Part shown: positions 9,530 through 16,787 of the stretch, in pieces
Numbering within the stretch: position 1 is the stretch's first letter
Layout of the letters: each line of letters starts with the position of its first letter
Source of the DNA: CAKZNE01 sp040222435
GTDB taxonomy: Bacteria > Bacteroidota > Bacteroidia > Flavobacteriales > Schleiferiaceae
Direction of reading: 5' to 3'
DNA: 64,000 nt
Assembly: GCA_965212245.1 (NCBI GenBank)
Contig: OZ243107.1
Location: 1,922,001 to 1,986,000 of the forward strand
Notes under the pieces: model-generated
Database searches by the model: none
Seen by the model: only the letters and a program-made list of their open reading frames with translations
What the model was told of the DNA's origin: nothing
Position numbers and translations under genes: made by a program

Positions 9530-11084
9530 GCTGATCCGCTATATTTATAAACACCTGAAGCTCCTGTTTATCCTGATCGGAGCTTCAGGTGCTTCATATA
9601 CCAGCTATGGCCAGGGCGGATTTGCGAGGCTGTACCTGGAAGGCTCAGGTACCGCGAACATTCTGTATGACCATCCCCATATTATAACCGCATCCCAAAC
9701 TTCAGACACCAATTTTACCCGGGGTATTCTGTTTATGAAATTAAGCACCAATGGGGACACACTTTTGACCCGTACCTTCTTTAACAATAGCCGGAACACG
9801 CACCCCGGTTTACAGAATAGCCTGATCAAAACGGGGGTCAACGAATATATCCTGGTAGGCCGGCAGTCTCCCCAGGCCTATATCATGCGGCTGGATACCA
9901 ATTTTAACATTCTCGATACCACCTTTTTCCAATTCAGCGGAGAACGTACCTCGGCTATTAGTGTAACGCAAGCGGCTAATACCGATTTACTGGTAACAGG
10001 TACGGTATATTGGCTGGATACCATCAGACAAGAACGCAGAAAAGGCTTTTTGGCCGCCCGTTTTGATGCACAGCTCAATTTGAAATGGAGCAAGCGTTTT
10101 CACACCCCTTCGGTAAACGGTAAAACCGTGGAGCAGCAGGCGTATCATGTAAAGGAGGATTGGTATGGAGATATTCTGCTTTCAGGCTACAGACAAGCCA
10201 TTGGTGAAGACAACTCATTAGACGGACTGATTTTGAAATTAAGTTCATCGGGAAACTTAATTTGGGAAAAGCTTATCGGAGCCTCCACTTATGACGATGA
10301 TATAATAAACATCGAACTGACTCCTGATACTATGTACTTTATTAGTACTAGTAAGGGCGTTGATTTACTTATTATCAGCCCAACTGAAATAGGTTCAAGA
10401 CGTGTAAATCAATTCTTACAGTTAGATACAGCAGGTACTATTGTATTAACTAAAACCCATCGGTATCAAAAGCCTGGGAACTTCGTTTCTGATCTTTTTA
10501 AAGTTAAAAGTGGCATGGTTACCGTAGGGTCTTACATTGATTGGGATACGGATTGGCAGACCAGAGATGCTTTATTCCGTTCCTATATTTTGAAAACTGA
10601 TTTTAAAGGCGATAGTATTTGGTATAGAGAATATATAGCAGGAACCCTTCACAATGACTGGAACCGCCTGTTTGACATAGCCGCTACCCCTGACGGTGGT
10701 TTACTGGCCGGAGGCCATTTTTTGAGTAATACCAGTAGTCCCCTCACCGGTCAGCCAGGCAGCCATGTTTGGATTGTGCGTACTGATAGTATGGGCTGTG
10801 TGGTGCAGGGGTGTCAATACATTTCAACGAAGGAACCCATCGAGCTTGCAGGAATAACGGTCTATCCCAATCCAGCTCAAACCTATTTTAAAGTACAAGG
10901 TGTATCCGGTGCTACAGCCACTGTAAAAGTATATGATGTGAACGGGCATGAGGTATTGTACCAGCCAGAGATACACCATCAGCAAGCCATCCCCTTAAGC
11001 AACCTCCCAAAAGGCTTGTATTTGGTGCAGGTGTTACAAAAGGAACAGGTAGTACACAGCCAAAAATTAATGGTGCAACCCTAA
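9480..11084 (+). CDS. Secreted T9SS type A protein, beta-propeller-like repeats (paralogue A)
   Basis: The protein has about 534 residues if started at ATG 9480; a TTG at 9501 is the position conserved in paralogues B and C. A hydrophobic signal segment HLKLLFILIGASGASYTSYGQ is followed by repeats of the type LILKLSSSGNLIWEKLIG and PDGGLLAGGHF, as in kelch/delta-60-like beta-propeller surface proteins. It then has the linker DSMGCVVQGCQYIST and a T9SS CTD (VYPNPAQTYFKVQG, LPKGLYLVQVLQ). No catalytic motif was seen. It overlaps the protease gene by about 50 bp, so translation may be coupled. It shares a 488-bp block with paralogue B that differs at only about three positions, and its CTD with two other genes. 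Confidence 0.82.
   Translation: MPIQNVSLKINSYTLTRLIRYIYKHLKLLFILIGASGASYTSYGQGGFARLYLEGSGTANILYDHPHIITASQTSDTNFTRGILFMKLSTNGDTLLTRTFFNNSRNTHPGLQNSLIKTGVNEYILVGRQSPQAYIMRLDTNFNILDTTFFQFSGERTSAISVTQAANTDLLVTGTVYWLDTIRQERRKGFLAARFDAQLNLKWSKRFHTPSVNGKTVEQQAYHVKEDWYGDILLSGYRQAIGEDNSLDGLILKLSSSGNLIWEKLIGASTYDDDIINIELTPDTMYFISTSKGVDLLIISPTEIGSRRVNQFLQLDTAGTIVLTKTHRYQKPGNFVSDLFKVKSGMVTVGSYIDWDTDWQTRDALFRSYILKTDFKGDSIWYREYIAGTLHNDWNRLFDIAATPDGGLLAGGHFLSNTSSPLTGQPGSHVWIVRTDSMGCVVQGCQYISTKEPIELAGITVYPNPAQTYFKVQGVSGATATVKVYDVNGHEVLYQPEIHHQQAIPLSNLPKGLYLVQVLQKEQVVHSQKLMVQP
9663..10150 (+). repeat. Near-identical duplicated block, copy 1 (in paralogue A)
   Basis: This 488-bp segment aligns without gaps to 11277-11764 with three base differences counted by eye. 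The flanking signal-peptide sequence and the 3' parts of the genes diverge much more, so identity is confined to this block. Confidence 0.85.
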
Positions 11085-11092
11085 ACAAGAAA
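10821..11092 (+). repeat. T9SS CTD cassette, copy 1
   Basis: This segment encodes ISTKEPIELAG through the end of the CTD and the bases just past the stop. It is nearly identical to 15434-15705, and its downstream two thirds to 13891-14103. Confidence 0.8.
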
Positions 11093-11114
11093 CCCTAATC
11101 TGCGGCAGGTTTCT

Positions 11115-12698
11115 TTGAAGATAAACTCGTACTCTTTGATTAACAAGATATGGTATAATATACATTGCCTAAAGCTTTTGCTGCTTACCGCAGGAGCTTT
11201 GGGTTTTTGTGTCTCTGTTTCTGCTCAGGGTGGGTTCTCCAAGCTTTATATCGAAGGCTCAGGCACCGCAAATATCCTGTATGACCATCCCCATATTATA
11301 ACCGCATCCCAAACTTCAGACACCAATTTTACCCGGGGTATTCTGTTTATGAAATTAAGCACCAATGGGGACACACTTTTGACCCGTACCTTCTTTAACA
11401 ATAGCCGGAACACGCACCCCGGTTTACAGAATAGCCTGATCAAAACGGGGGTTAACGAATATATCCTGGTAGGCCGGCAGTCTCCCAAGGCCTATATCAT
11501 GCGGCTGGATACCAATTTTAACATTCTCGATACCACCTTTTTCCAATTCAGCGGAGAACGTACCTCGGCTATTAGTGTAACGCAAGCGGCTAATACCGAT
11601 TTACTGGTAACAGGTACGGTATATTGGCTGGATACCATCAGACAAGAACGCAGAAAAGGCTTTTTGGCCGCCCGTTTTGATGCACAGCTCAATTTGAAAT
11701 GGAGCAAGCGTTTTCACACCCCTTCGGTAAACGGGAAAACCGTGGAGCAGCAGGCGTATCATGTGAAAGAGGATTGGTTTGGAGATATTCTGATTTCAGG
11801 CTACAGACAAGCCATTGGAGAAGACAACTTATTAGACGGATTGATTTTGAAATTAAGTTCATCGGGAAACTTAATTTGGGAAAAGCTTATCGGAAGTCCC
11901 ACTTATGATGATGATATCATAAATATTGAGTTTACTCCAGACTCTGTGTATTTTATCAGTACCAGCAAAGGTGTCAATTTGTTTACTATAAGCCCATCTG
12001 AAATAAGCTCTAGAAAGGTAAACCGGTTTTTACTGCTAGATACGGCTGGTTCGATTCTGCAAGACAAACAATACAATCACTTGAAACCTTCCTCAGTAAC
12101 AACTGATCTATTCAAGGTTCAGGATGGGTTGGTTACTGTGGGCTCTTATATTGATTGGGACACCGATTGGCAGACCAGAGACGCTTTATTCCGTTCGTTT
12201 GTTTTTAAAACAGATTTTAAAGGTGATAGTATTTGGTATAGAGAGTATGTAGCCGGAACTTTCCAATCGGACTGGAATATCCTGTATGACATAGCTGCTA
12301 CCCCTGACGGTGGTCTGGTAGCCGGAGGACATTTTCTCAGTCTTGACAATAGTCCATTAACCGGCCAGGGAGGTAGCCACGTGTGGATTGTACGCACCGA
12401 TAGTATGGGCTGTGTGGTGCAAGGGTGTCAGTACATTTCAACGGAGGAACCCATCGAGGTTGAAGGAATAACGGTCTATCCCAATCCCGCCCAGTCTCAT
12501 ATTACCCTTTCCTTGTTGCCCACTTCTGAACCTGTGGACCTCAGCATTTACAATACGCAAGGCCAAATAGTGAAGCAGTGTATGAATACCCATGCCAATG
12601 ATCAGGTTTTGATCAATGATCTGACCAAAGGCTTATATCTGGTACAATTCAGCCGCGAGGGACAAACTTTGGGAGAAGAACGCTTATTGATTGAATAA
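11115..12698 (+). CDS. Secreted T9SS type A protein, beta-propeller-like (paralogue B)
   Basis: The protein has about 527 residues, starting at TTG 11115; no ATG lies upstream of the hydrophobic segment LKLLLLTAGALGFCVSVSAQ, so the start is uncertain. The body matches paralogue A closely for residues about 55-215 and then diverges gradually, keeping the motifs GNLIWEKLIG, DWDTDWQTRDALFRS and DSMGCVVQGCQYIST. The CTD is different from A and C: PAQSHITLSLLPTSEPVDLSIYN and LTKGLYLVQFSREGQ. So the gene is a mosaic, with an A-like body and an unrelated CTD. It is a surface or released protein of unknown function exported by the T9SS. Just upstream lies a relic of another gene's CTD tail. Confidence 0.8.
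   Translation: MKINSYSLINKIWYNIHCLKLLLLTAGALGFCVSVSAQGGFSKLYIEGSGTANILYDHPHIITASQTSDTNFTRGILFMKLSTNGDTLLTRTFFNNSRNTHPGLQNSLIKTGVNEYILVGRQSPKAYIMRLDTNFNILDTTFFQFSGERTSAISVTQAANTDLLVTGTVYWLDTIRQERRKGFLAARFDAQLNLKWSKRFHTPSVNGKTVEQQAYHVKEDWFGDILISGYRQAIGEDNLLDGLILKLSSSGNLIWEKLIGSPTYDDDIINIEFTPDSVYFISTSKGVNLFTISPSEISSRKVNRFLLLDTAGSILQDKQYNHLKPSSVTTDLFKVQDGLVTVGSYIDWDTDWQTRDALFRSFVFKTDFKGDSIWYREYVAGTFQSDWNILYDIAATPDGGLVAGGHFLSLDNSPLTGQGGSHVWIVRTDSMGCVVQGCQYISTEEPIEVEGITVYPNPAQSHITLSLLPTSEPVDLSIYNTQGQIVKQCMNTHANDQVLINDLTKGLYLVQFSREGQTLGEERLLIE
11277..11764 (+). repeat. Near-identical duplicated block, copy 2 (in paralogue B)
   Basis: This is the partner of 9663-10150, offset by 1614 bp. The low divergence inside the block against clear divergence outside points to recent duplication or gene conversion. 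Confidence 0.85.
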
Positions 12699-12802
12699 AC
12701 GTTATATCTGGCCCTTTAGGATACTGCTTTGACGTAATATTCTATAAGACAATACCCTCTACTATTGTCATAGGTGATTCTTAATTTTTTAAACATCTAC
12801 TT

Positions 12803-14095
12803 ATGATCTCAAAACTACTCTTTGCTTACCTCTTATTTTTAAGTGGTTTCTTGTCCGCTCAAAATTTAGAGTTGGTACAGTATAAAGGACAGCCATCTGT
12901 AGATATTTTATTCGATAATGATGAAGACAATGTAAAGCTATCCGCCCTTACTCACGTTGCAGAACGTTGCAATCCACAGAAATGGGGTGTTTCCATAGCT
13001 TTCAGCGCCCATATCACCAATTCAGGCTCTCAGGTTATGAGGCAGGTTCAATTCAAGGCCGATCATTTTAGTAAGGGACAGTTTGCAAGAAGCCTGATTT
13101 CACCTGTAATTGACTCCCTTGTTCCCGGAGACACCACCTTATACTCTCAAACCTTGACAGATTCCATCTTAAGTACACAGATTCATGCAGATGATTTTTT
13201 TATGCTCAGCATTCAATCATTAAACTTTAATAGTGGAATACTAGATACAGTATACCTAAGTGTATTGGTAGACTCTTTTTACCGTGCCCCCATATCTACG
13301 GATTTTGAAAACTACAATAACACTTTTACTACGGATAGTTTGGGGTTTGATGGTTATGGTTACGCATTTCTGCTACCTTTTGAAGGCCGGCAGGATATTG
13401 TGGGTTTAGGTTTGCCTTTTGGCAGTAATACCCTACCAAGAGGTGACCTGCAACTGCAACTCTATGATTCTGCTGCATTTGACGACTCCAACGGTACTTT
13501 CAACGGGTCTCCGGTTTTCACAGAATTTTTCAGTATACCTTCCGGCTTCAACACAGGCCCCCAAAAAACATATATGTATTGGCAAACTCCTACCATACTA
13601 CCCATTAGTGCCTGTTCTAAAAAGAAATATTGGTGTGTTCTGACTTTCTATTCCAATGGCGGATTTGATACCATTGAGTTATATAATGATACCACTGTGA
13701 TACAACCGGACGCAGCATGTTTGGTATACACCAAGTCTACCAGTCAATGGGTTCCGATATCACAAGGCCCAGGTTGGTTACAGAATCCTTCTTTTACAAT
13801 TCTGGTTAATAATCCGGTATTTGACTCTATAAGTGTTTCAAGATATTCAGCCTCCTTCAGAAATTCTCTGATTTATCCCAACCCGGCCCGTACCTATTTT
13901 AAGATACAAGGTGTATCCGGTGCTACAGCCACTGTAAAAGTATATGATGCGAACGGGCATGAGGTATTGTACCAGCCAGAGATACACCATCACCAAGCCA
14001 TCCCCTTAAGCAACCTCCCAAAAGGCTTGTATATGGTGCAGGTGCTGCAAAAAGAGCAGGTAATACACAGCCAAAAATTAATGGTGCAACCCTAA
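12803..14095 (+). CDS. Secreted T9SS type A protein with an unrelated body and a shared CTD
   Basis: This 430-residue protein has a clean signal peptide, MISKLLFAYLLFLSGFLSAQ. The body (about 21-350) is beta-rich and not related to its neighbours; I recognise no catalytic motif. Segments such as SIAFSAHITNSGSQVMRQVQF suggest an Ig-like or CARDB-like fold, but this is a weak inference. The last 75 residues (IYPNPARTYFKIQGVSGATATVKVYD to SQKLMVQP) are almost identical to the CTDs of paralogues A and C, unlike the rest of the gene. It stands between paralogues B and C with gaps of about 100 and 30 bp and is followed by a terminator-like hairpin. Confidence 0.85.
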   Translation: MISKLLFAYLLFLSGFLSAQNLELVQYKGQPSVDILFDNDEDNVKLSALTHVAERCNPQKWGVSIAFSAHITNSGSQVMRQVQFKADHFSKGQFARSLISPVIDSLVPGDTTLYSQTLTDSILSTQIHADDFFMLSIQSLNFNSGILDTVYLSVLVDSFYRAPISTDFENYNNTFTTDSLGFDGYGYAFLLPFEGRQDIVGLGLPFGSNTLPRGDLQLQLYDSAAFDDSNGTFNGSPVFTEFFSIPSGFNTGPQKTYMYWQTPTILPISACSKKKYWCVLTFYSNGGFDTIELYNDTTVIQPDAACLVYTKSTSQWVPISQGPGWLQNPSFTILVNNPVFDSISVSRYSASFRNSLIYPNPARTYFKIQGVSGATATVKVYDANGHEVLYQPEIHHHQAIPLSNLPKGLYMVQVLQKEQVIHSQKLMVQP

Positions 14096-14103
14096 ACAAG
14101 AAA
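13891..14103 (+). repeat. T9SS CTD cassette, copy 2 (in a non-paralogous gene)
   Basis: Nearly identical to 10881-11092 and 15494-15705, including the stop codon and following CAAGAA bases, although the upstream coding sequence is unrelated. Confidence 0.8.
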
Positions 14104-14127
14104 CCCCTGCCTACGGCAGGTTTCTTT
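14100..14127 (+). terminator. Imperfect terminator-like hairpin after the cargo gene
   Basis: AAACCCCTGCC pairs with GGCAGGTTT around a TAC loop, with two unpaired bases, and is followed by CTTT. A decayed version lies at about 11088-11118 after paralogue A. The T-rich tail contains the TTG that may start paralogue C. Confidence 0.5.
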
Positions 14128-15697
14128 GAAGATAAACTCGTACTCTTTGACTGATATAATCAGATATATTAAGATGCACTTAAAGCTCCTGTTTATCCTG
14201 ATAGGAGCTTTAGGTACTTCATTGAGTAGCTCTGCGCAGGGCGGATTTTCCAAATTGTATTTAGAAGGTTTAGGTACGAACTCCATTCTGTACGATCACC
14301 CGTATATTCTTACCGCTGCTCAAATAGCCAATACGAACGGAGATCGGGGTCTTCTTTTTATGAAGATGAGCAATACAGGAGCCATCTTGGATACCGATAC
14401 TTTTTTTGATGATAGCTTGAATGTATACAGCGGTTTTCAAAACTGTATGATCAAAACCAACAGTGGTTATGTAGTGGCAGGTCGTAGAACACCCGAAGCG
14501 ATGTTATTGAAATTAGATACGAATCTCAAGGTTCTGGATACTATATTTTTTCAGTTTTCCGGTGAATGGACTTCTGCGCTGAGTCTTACGGAAGCTGCAA
14601 ACAGCGACCTATTAGTAACAGGTACCGTATATTGGTTGGATACCATCAGACAAGAACGCAGAAAAGGCTTTTTAGCCGCCCGTTTTGATGCACAGTTGAA
14701 CCTGAAATGGATCAAACGCTTTCATGCCCCTTCGGTTAATGGAAAAACCGTGGAACAACAGGCCCATAATATTATGGAAGACTACCAAGGCAATATCTGG
14801 ATGGGGGGGTATCGGCAATATACATCAGGGTCAAATGATGGCGATGTTTTAGTCATGGCGTTAGACAGTTCAGGAAGTAAATTCTTTGAACAGACCTACG
14901 GTGATACGCTTTATGATGAAGCGATAGCTACCCTTATTGAAACCCCCGATTCCAACTACCTGATCGCTACCGTCCTTGGTGTCAGTAACGCTGATTTTGG
15001 TAGTTATATATCCTCTAAGTCAAAGATCAGAGCCATTAAAATTCAGAAAGATGGAACCGTACTTTGGGATAAGGTGTACGGGCCTTCCGAAGCACTTAAT
15101 TATGTAGTAGGTGTGGTGAAAACTAATGGCGGTTATATCATAGGCGGTCATTACCGGAATTGGGATGGAATAGGTATAGCCACTGACGGCTGGTACCGTT
15201 CCTATGTTTTCAAGATTGGGAACAATGGAGATAGTCTCTGGTACCGGGATTATGCTCACGCCTCACTGGCGTGGGACTATAACCGAATCCTTGATATTAA
15301 AGCTACCGATGAGGGCATTATAGCGGGTGGCTATTTTCAAAGTCAGACCAGCCCACTCACCGGTCAGCCAGGTAGCCACGTTTGGATTGTACGCACCGAT
15401 AGTATGGGCTGCGTGGTGCAGGGGTGTCAGTACATTTCAACGAAGGAACCCATCGAGCTTGCAGGAATAACGGTCTATCCCAATCCAGCTCAAACCTATT
15501 TTAAAGTACAAGGTGTATCCGGTGCTACAGCCACTGTAAAAGTATATGATGTGAACGGGCATGAGGTATTGTACCAGCCAGAGATACACCATCACCAAGC
15601 CATCCCCTTAAGCAACCTCCCAAAAGGCTTGTATTTGGTGCAGGTGCTGCAAAAAGAACAGGTAATACACAGCCAAAAATTAATGGTGCAACCCTAA
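14126..15697 (+). CDS. Secreted T9SS type A protein, beta-propeller-like (paralogue C)
   Basis: The protein has about 523 residues from TTG 14126. An ATG at 14174 gives a shorter and more typical signal peptide (MHLKLLFILIGALGTSLSSSAQ) and may be the true start. The body is related to A and B along its length but more diverged, except for a stretch around 14620-14700 (GTVYWLDTIRQERRKGFLAARF) that is nearly identical. It carries the repeat motifs PDSNYLIAT and GGYIIGGHY. The CTD is the same cassette as in A and in the 12803-14095 gene. It is exported by the T9SS; the function is unknown. Confidence 0.82.
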   Translation: MKINSYSLTDIIRYIKMHLKLLFILIGALGTSLSSSAQGGFSKLYLEGLGTNSILYDHPYILTAAQIANTNGDRGLLFMKMSNTGAILDTDTFFDDSLNVYSGFQNCMIKTNSGYVVAGRRTPEAMLLKLDTNLKVLDTIFFQFSGEWTSALSLTEAANSDLLVTGTVYWLDTIRQERRKGFLAARFDAQLNLKWIKRFHAPSVNGKTVEQQAHNIMEDYQGNIWMGGYRQYTSGSNDGDVLVMALDSSGSKFFEQTYGDTLYDEAIATLIETPDSNYLIATVLGVSNADFGSYISSKSKIRAIKIQKDGTVLWDKVYGPSEALNYVVGVVKTNGGYIIGGHYRNWDGIGIATDGWYRSYVFKIGNNGDSLWYRDYAHASLAWDYNRILDIKATDEGIIAGGYFQSQTSPLTGQPGSHVWIVRTDSMGCVVQGCQYISTKEPIELAGITVYPNPAQTYFKVQGVSGATATVKVYDVNGHEVLYQPEIHHHQAIPLSNLPKGLYLVQVLQKEQVIHSQKLMVQP

Positions 15698-15705
15698 ACA
15701 AGAAC
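15434..15705 (+). repeat. T9SS CTD cassette, copy 3
   Basis: Near-identical to 10821-11092, offset by 4613 bp. Most of the few differences are third-position or single changes (for example CAG against CAC in the HHQ/HHH stretch). Confidence 0.8.
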
Positions 15706-15941
15706 CCTCTGCCATGGGGCATTTAAAATCCATAGAGTAAAGAACCGGTTATGCTGAAATAACTGAACTCATCTTGAAGATCCGTAAAGCTTGCTGAAGA
15801 ATAATTGGATTACTAACCGAAAATTATACTTTCTGGGTTGTTCTATTCGATTTACTGGTCGTATTGCGGTAGATGTGGGTATTTATAAAATGATTGCGGC
15901 CTTTCGGAAACACGGAAAATTCAGGCCCGCCTACTACCGCT

Positions 15942-15972
15942 CCCCTCTTCTGCAGAGGAGGGGAAGGGGAGG
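15942..15972 (+). repeat. Purine-rich dyad element, left copy (flanks DUF559 gene)
   Basis: CCCCTCTTCTGCAGAGGAGGGG is a near-perfect palindrome centred on CTGCAG, followed by AAGGGGAGGTG. The reverse complement of 16390-16430 has the same layout (CTCTCCTTC, AAGGAGGG, AAAGGGAGGT), so the two copies face each other across the gene. Confidence 0.65.
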
Positions 15973-16012
15973 TGTGGACTAGTTATCTGATTTTATATAT
16001 CTTGAAGGGTTC

Positions 16013-16375
16013 ATGACCCTTCACAACCGAAAATACCTCAAAGAAACCCGCAGAAAGCTTCGGCATAATCTCACTCCTGCAGAAGCAACCCTTTGGAGAT
16101 ATCTACAACGCAAGCAACTGGAAGGACGCAAATTCCGAAGGCAACACAGCGTAGGAAATTATATTCTTGATTTCTATTGTCCCGCAGAACGGCTAGCTGT
16201 TGAATTGGATGGTGCTGTACATTATACCATAGCAGGAGAGGAAGCTGATAAGGCAAGAGATGCCTACTTGGCTGAGATAGGAATTAAAGTGCTGCGCTTT
16301 GAGAATAAGCTTGTTTTTGAACAGCTTAAAATGGTGTTGGGTACTATTAAAAGGAGTTTTCGCAGCCAAATTTAA
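16013..16375 (+). CDS. DUF559 endonuclease-like protein (Vsr/PD-(D/E)xK-like)
   Basis: This 120-residue protein is the usual length for the DUF559 family. Typical sequence is visible: NLTPAEATLWRYLQRKQLEGRKFRRQHSVGNYILDFYCPAERLAVELDGAVH. The likely nuclease acids are D53, E64 and D66 with H70, as in Vsr-like very-short-patch nucleases; activity is inferred from the fold, not shown. ATG 16013 starts directly at the conserved N-terminus. The gene is solitary and is flanked by inverted copies of a purine-rich dyad; its stop codon lies inside a 12-bp inverted repeat arm. Such genes are scattered and mobile-looking in many bacteria, so horizontal movement is plausible. Confidence 0.85.
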   Translation: MTLHNRKYLKETRRKLRHNLTPAEATLWRYLQRKQLEGRKFRRQHSVGNYILDFYCPAERLAVELDGAVHYTIAGEEADKARDAYLAEIGIKVLRFENKLVFEQLKMVLGTIKRSFRSQI

Positions 16376-16440
16376 GCTCACAATTTGACCTCCCTTTGTC
16401 CCTCCTTTATGAAGGAGAGGCTTGGTGGGAGCTTAAATTT
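16368..16440 (+). repeat. 12-bp inverted repeat around the right-hand dyad element
   Basis: AAATTTAAGCTC (16368-16379, containing the DUF559 stop codon TAA) is the exact reverse complement of GAGCTTAAATTT (16429-16440). Between them, 16390-16431 carries the right dyad, CTCCC...CCTCCTTTATGAAGGAG...GGGAG. The large stem could also terminate transcription of the DUF559 gene. Confidence 0.7.
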
Positions 16441-16644
16441 CTTAACCGGGCTTTCAGGGCTTTTACCACTTTAAATTAGGTTTACCATACGGACTGTTCC
16501 GGGCAGAGTCCGGAAAGAAGAATATCTGTATAAAGCGTTACGGAGTAAAAACGTGGATATGCAAAAAAACATTGGAAAAACCCGAAGCCCGCCAGCCTCC
16601 CATTTTATGAAAAACAACAAGGTAGGATTGGATCTGAAACTCCA

Positions 16645-16754
16645 CAGAGTTTTAGGTAAAACTTCCGGGAGTTTTGCGCAACGGATCAGGGAGTTTTTCT
16701 GAAAACATCAGGAAGTTTTGCTTAACGCATCAGGGAGTTTTATCAGGAATTTCA
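16645..16754. repeat. Five-copy degenerate 22-bp tandem repeat
   Basis: Units start at 16645, 16667, 16689, 16711 and 16733, each exactly 22 bp. Four share G-G-(G/A)-AGTTTT at the start and three end in ATCA; the first copy is the most diverged. There are no unique spacers, so it is not a CRISPR array. It lies in the non-coding gap after the DUF559 element and just after folC ends on the other strand. Confidence 0.75.
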
Positions 16755-16787
16755 CCGTAAACCGTCCGGACAGGCAGATCCGGTGGC

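Noticed and set aside
15791..15982. A 63-residue open frame between paralogue C and the DUF559 gene
   Set aside because: No recognisable domain, it runs into the dyad repeat, and it has no promoter or ribosome-binding signal.
16645..16754. Possible CRISPR array
   Set aside because: Units are contiguous 22-mers with no unique spacers and no cas genes nearby.
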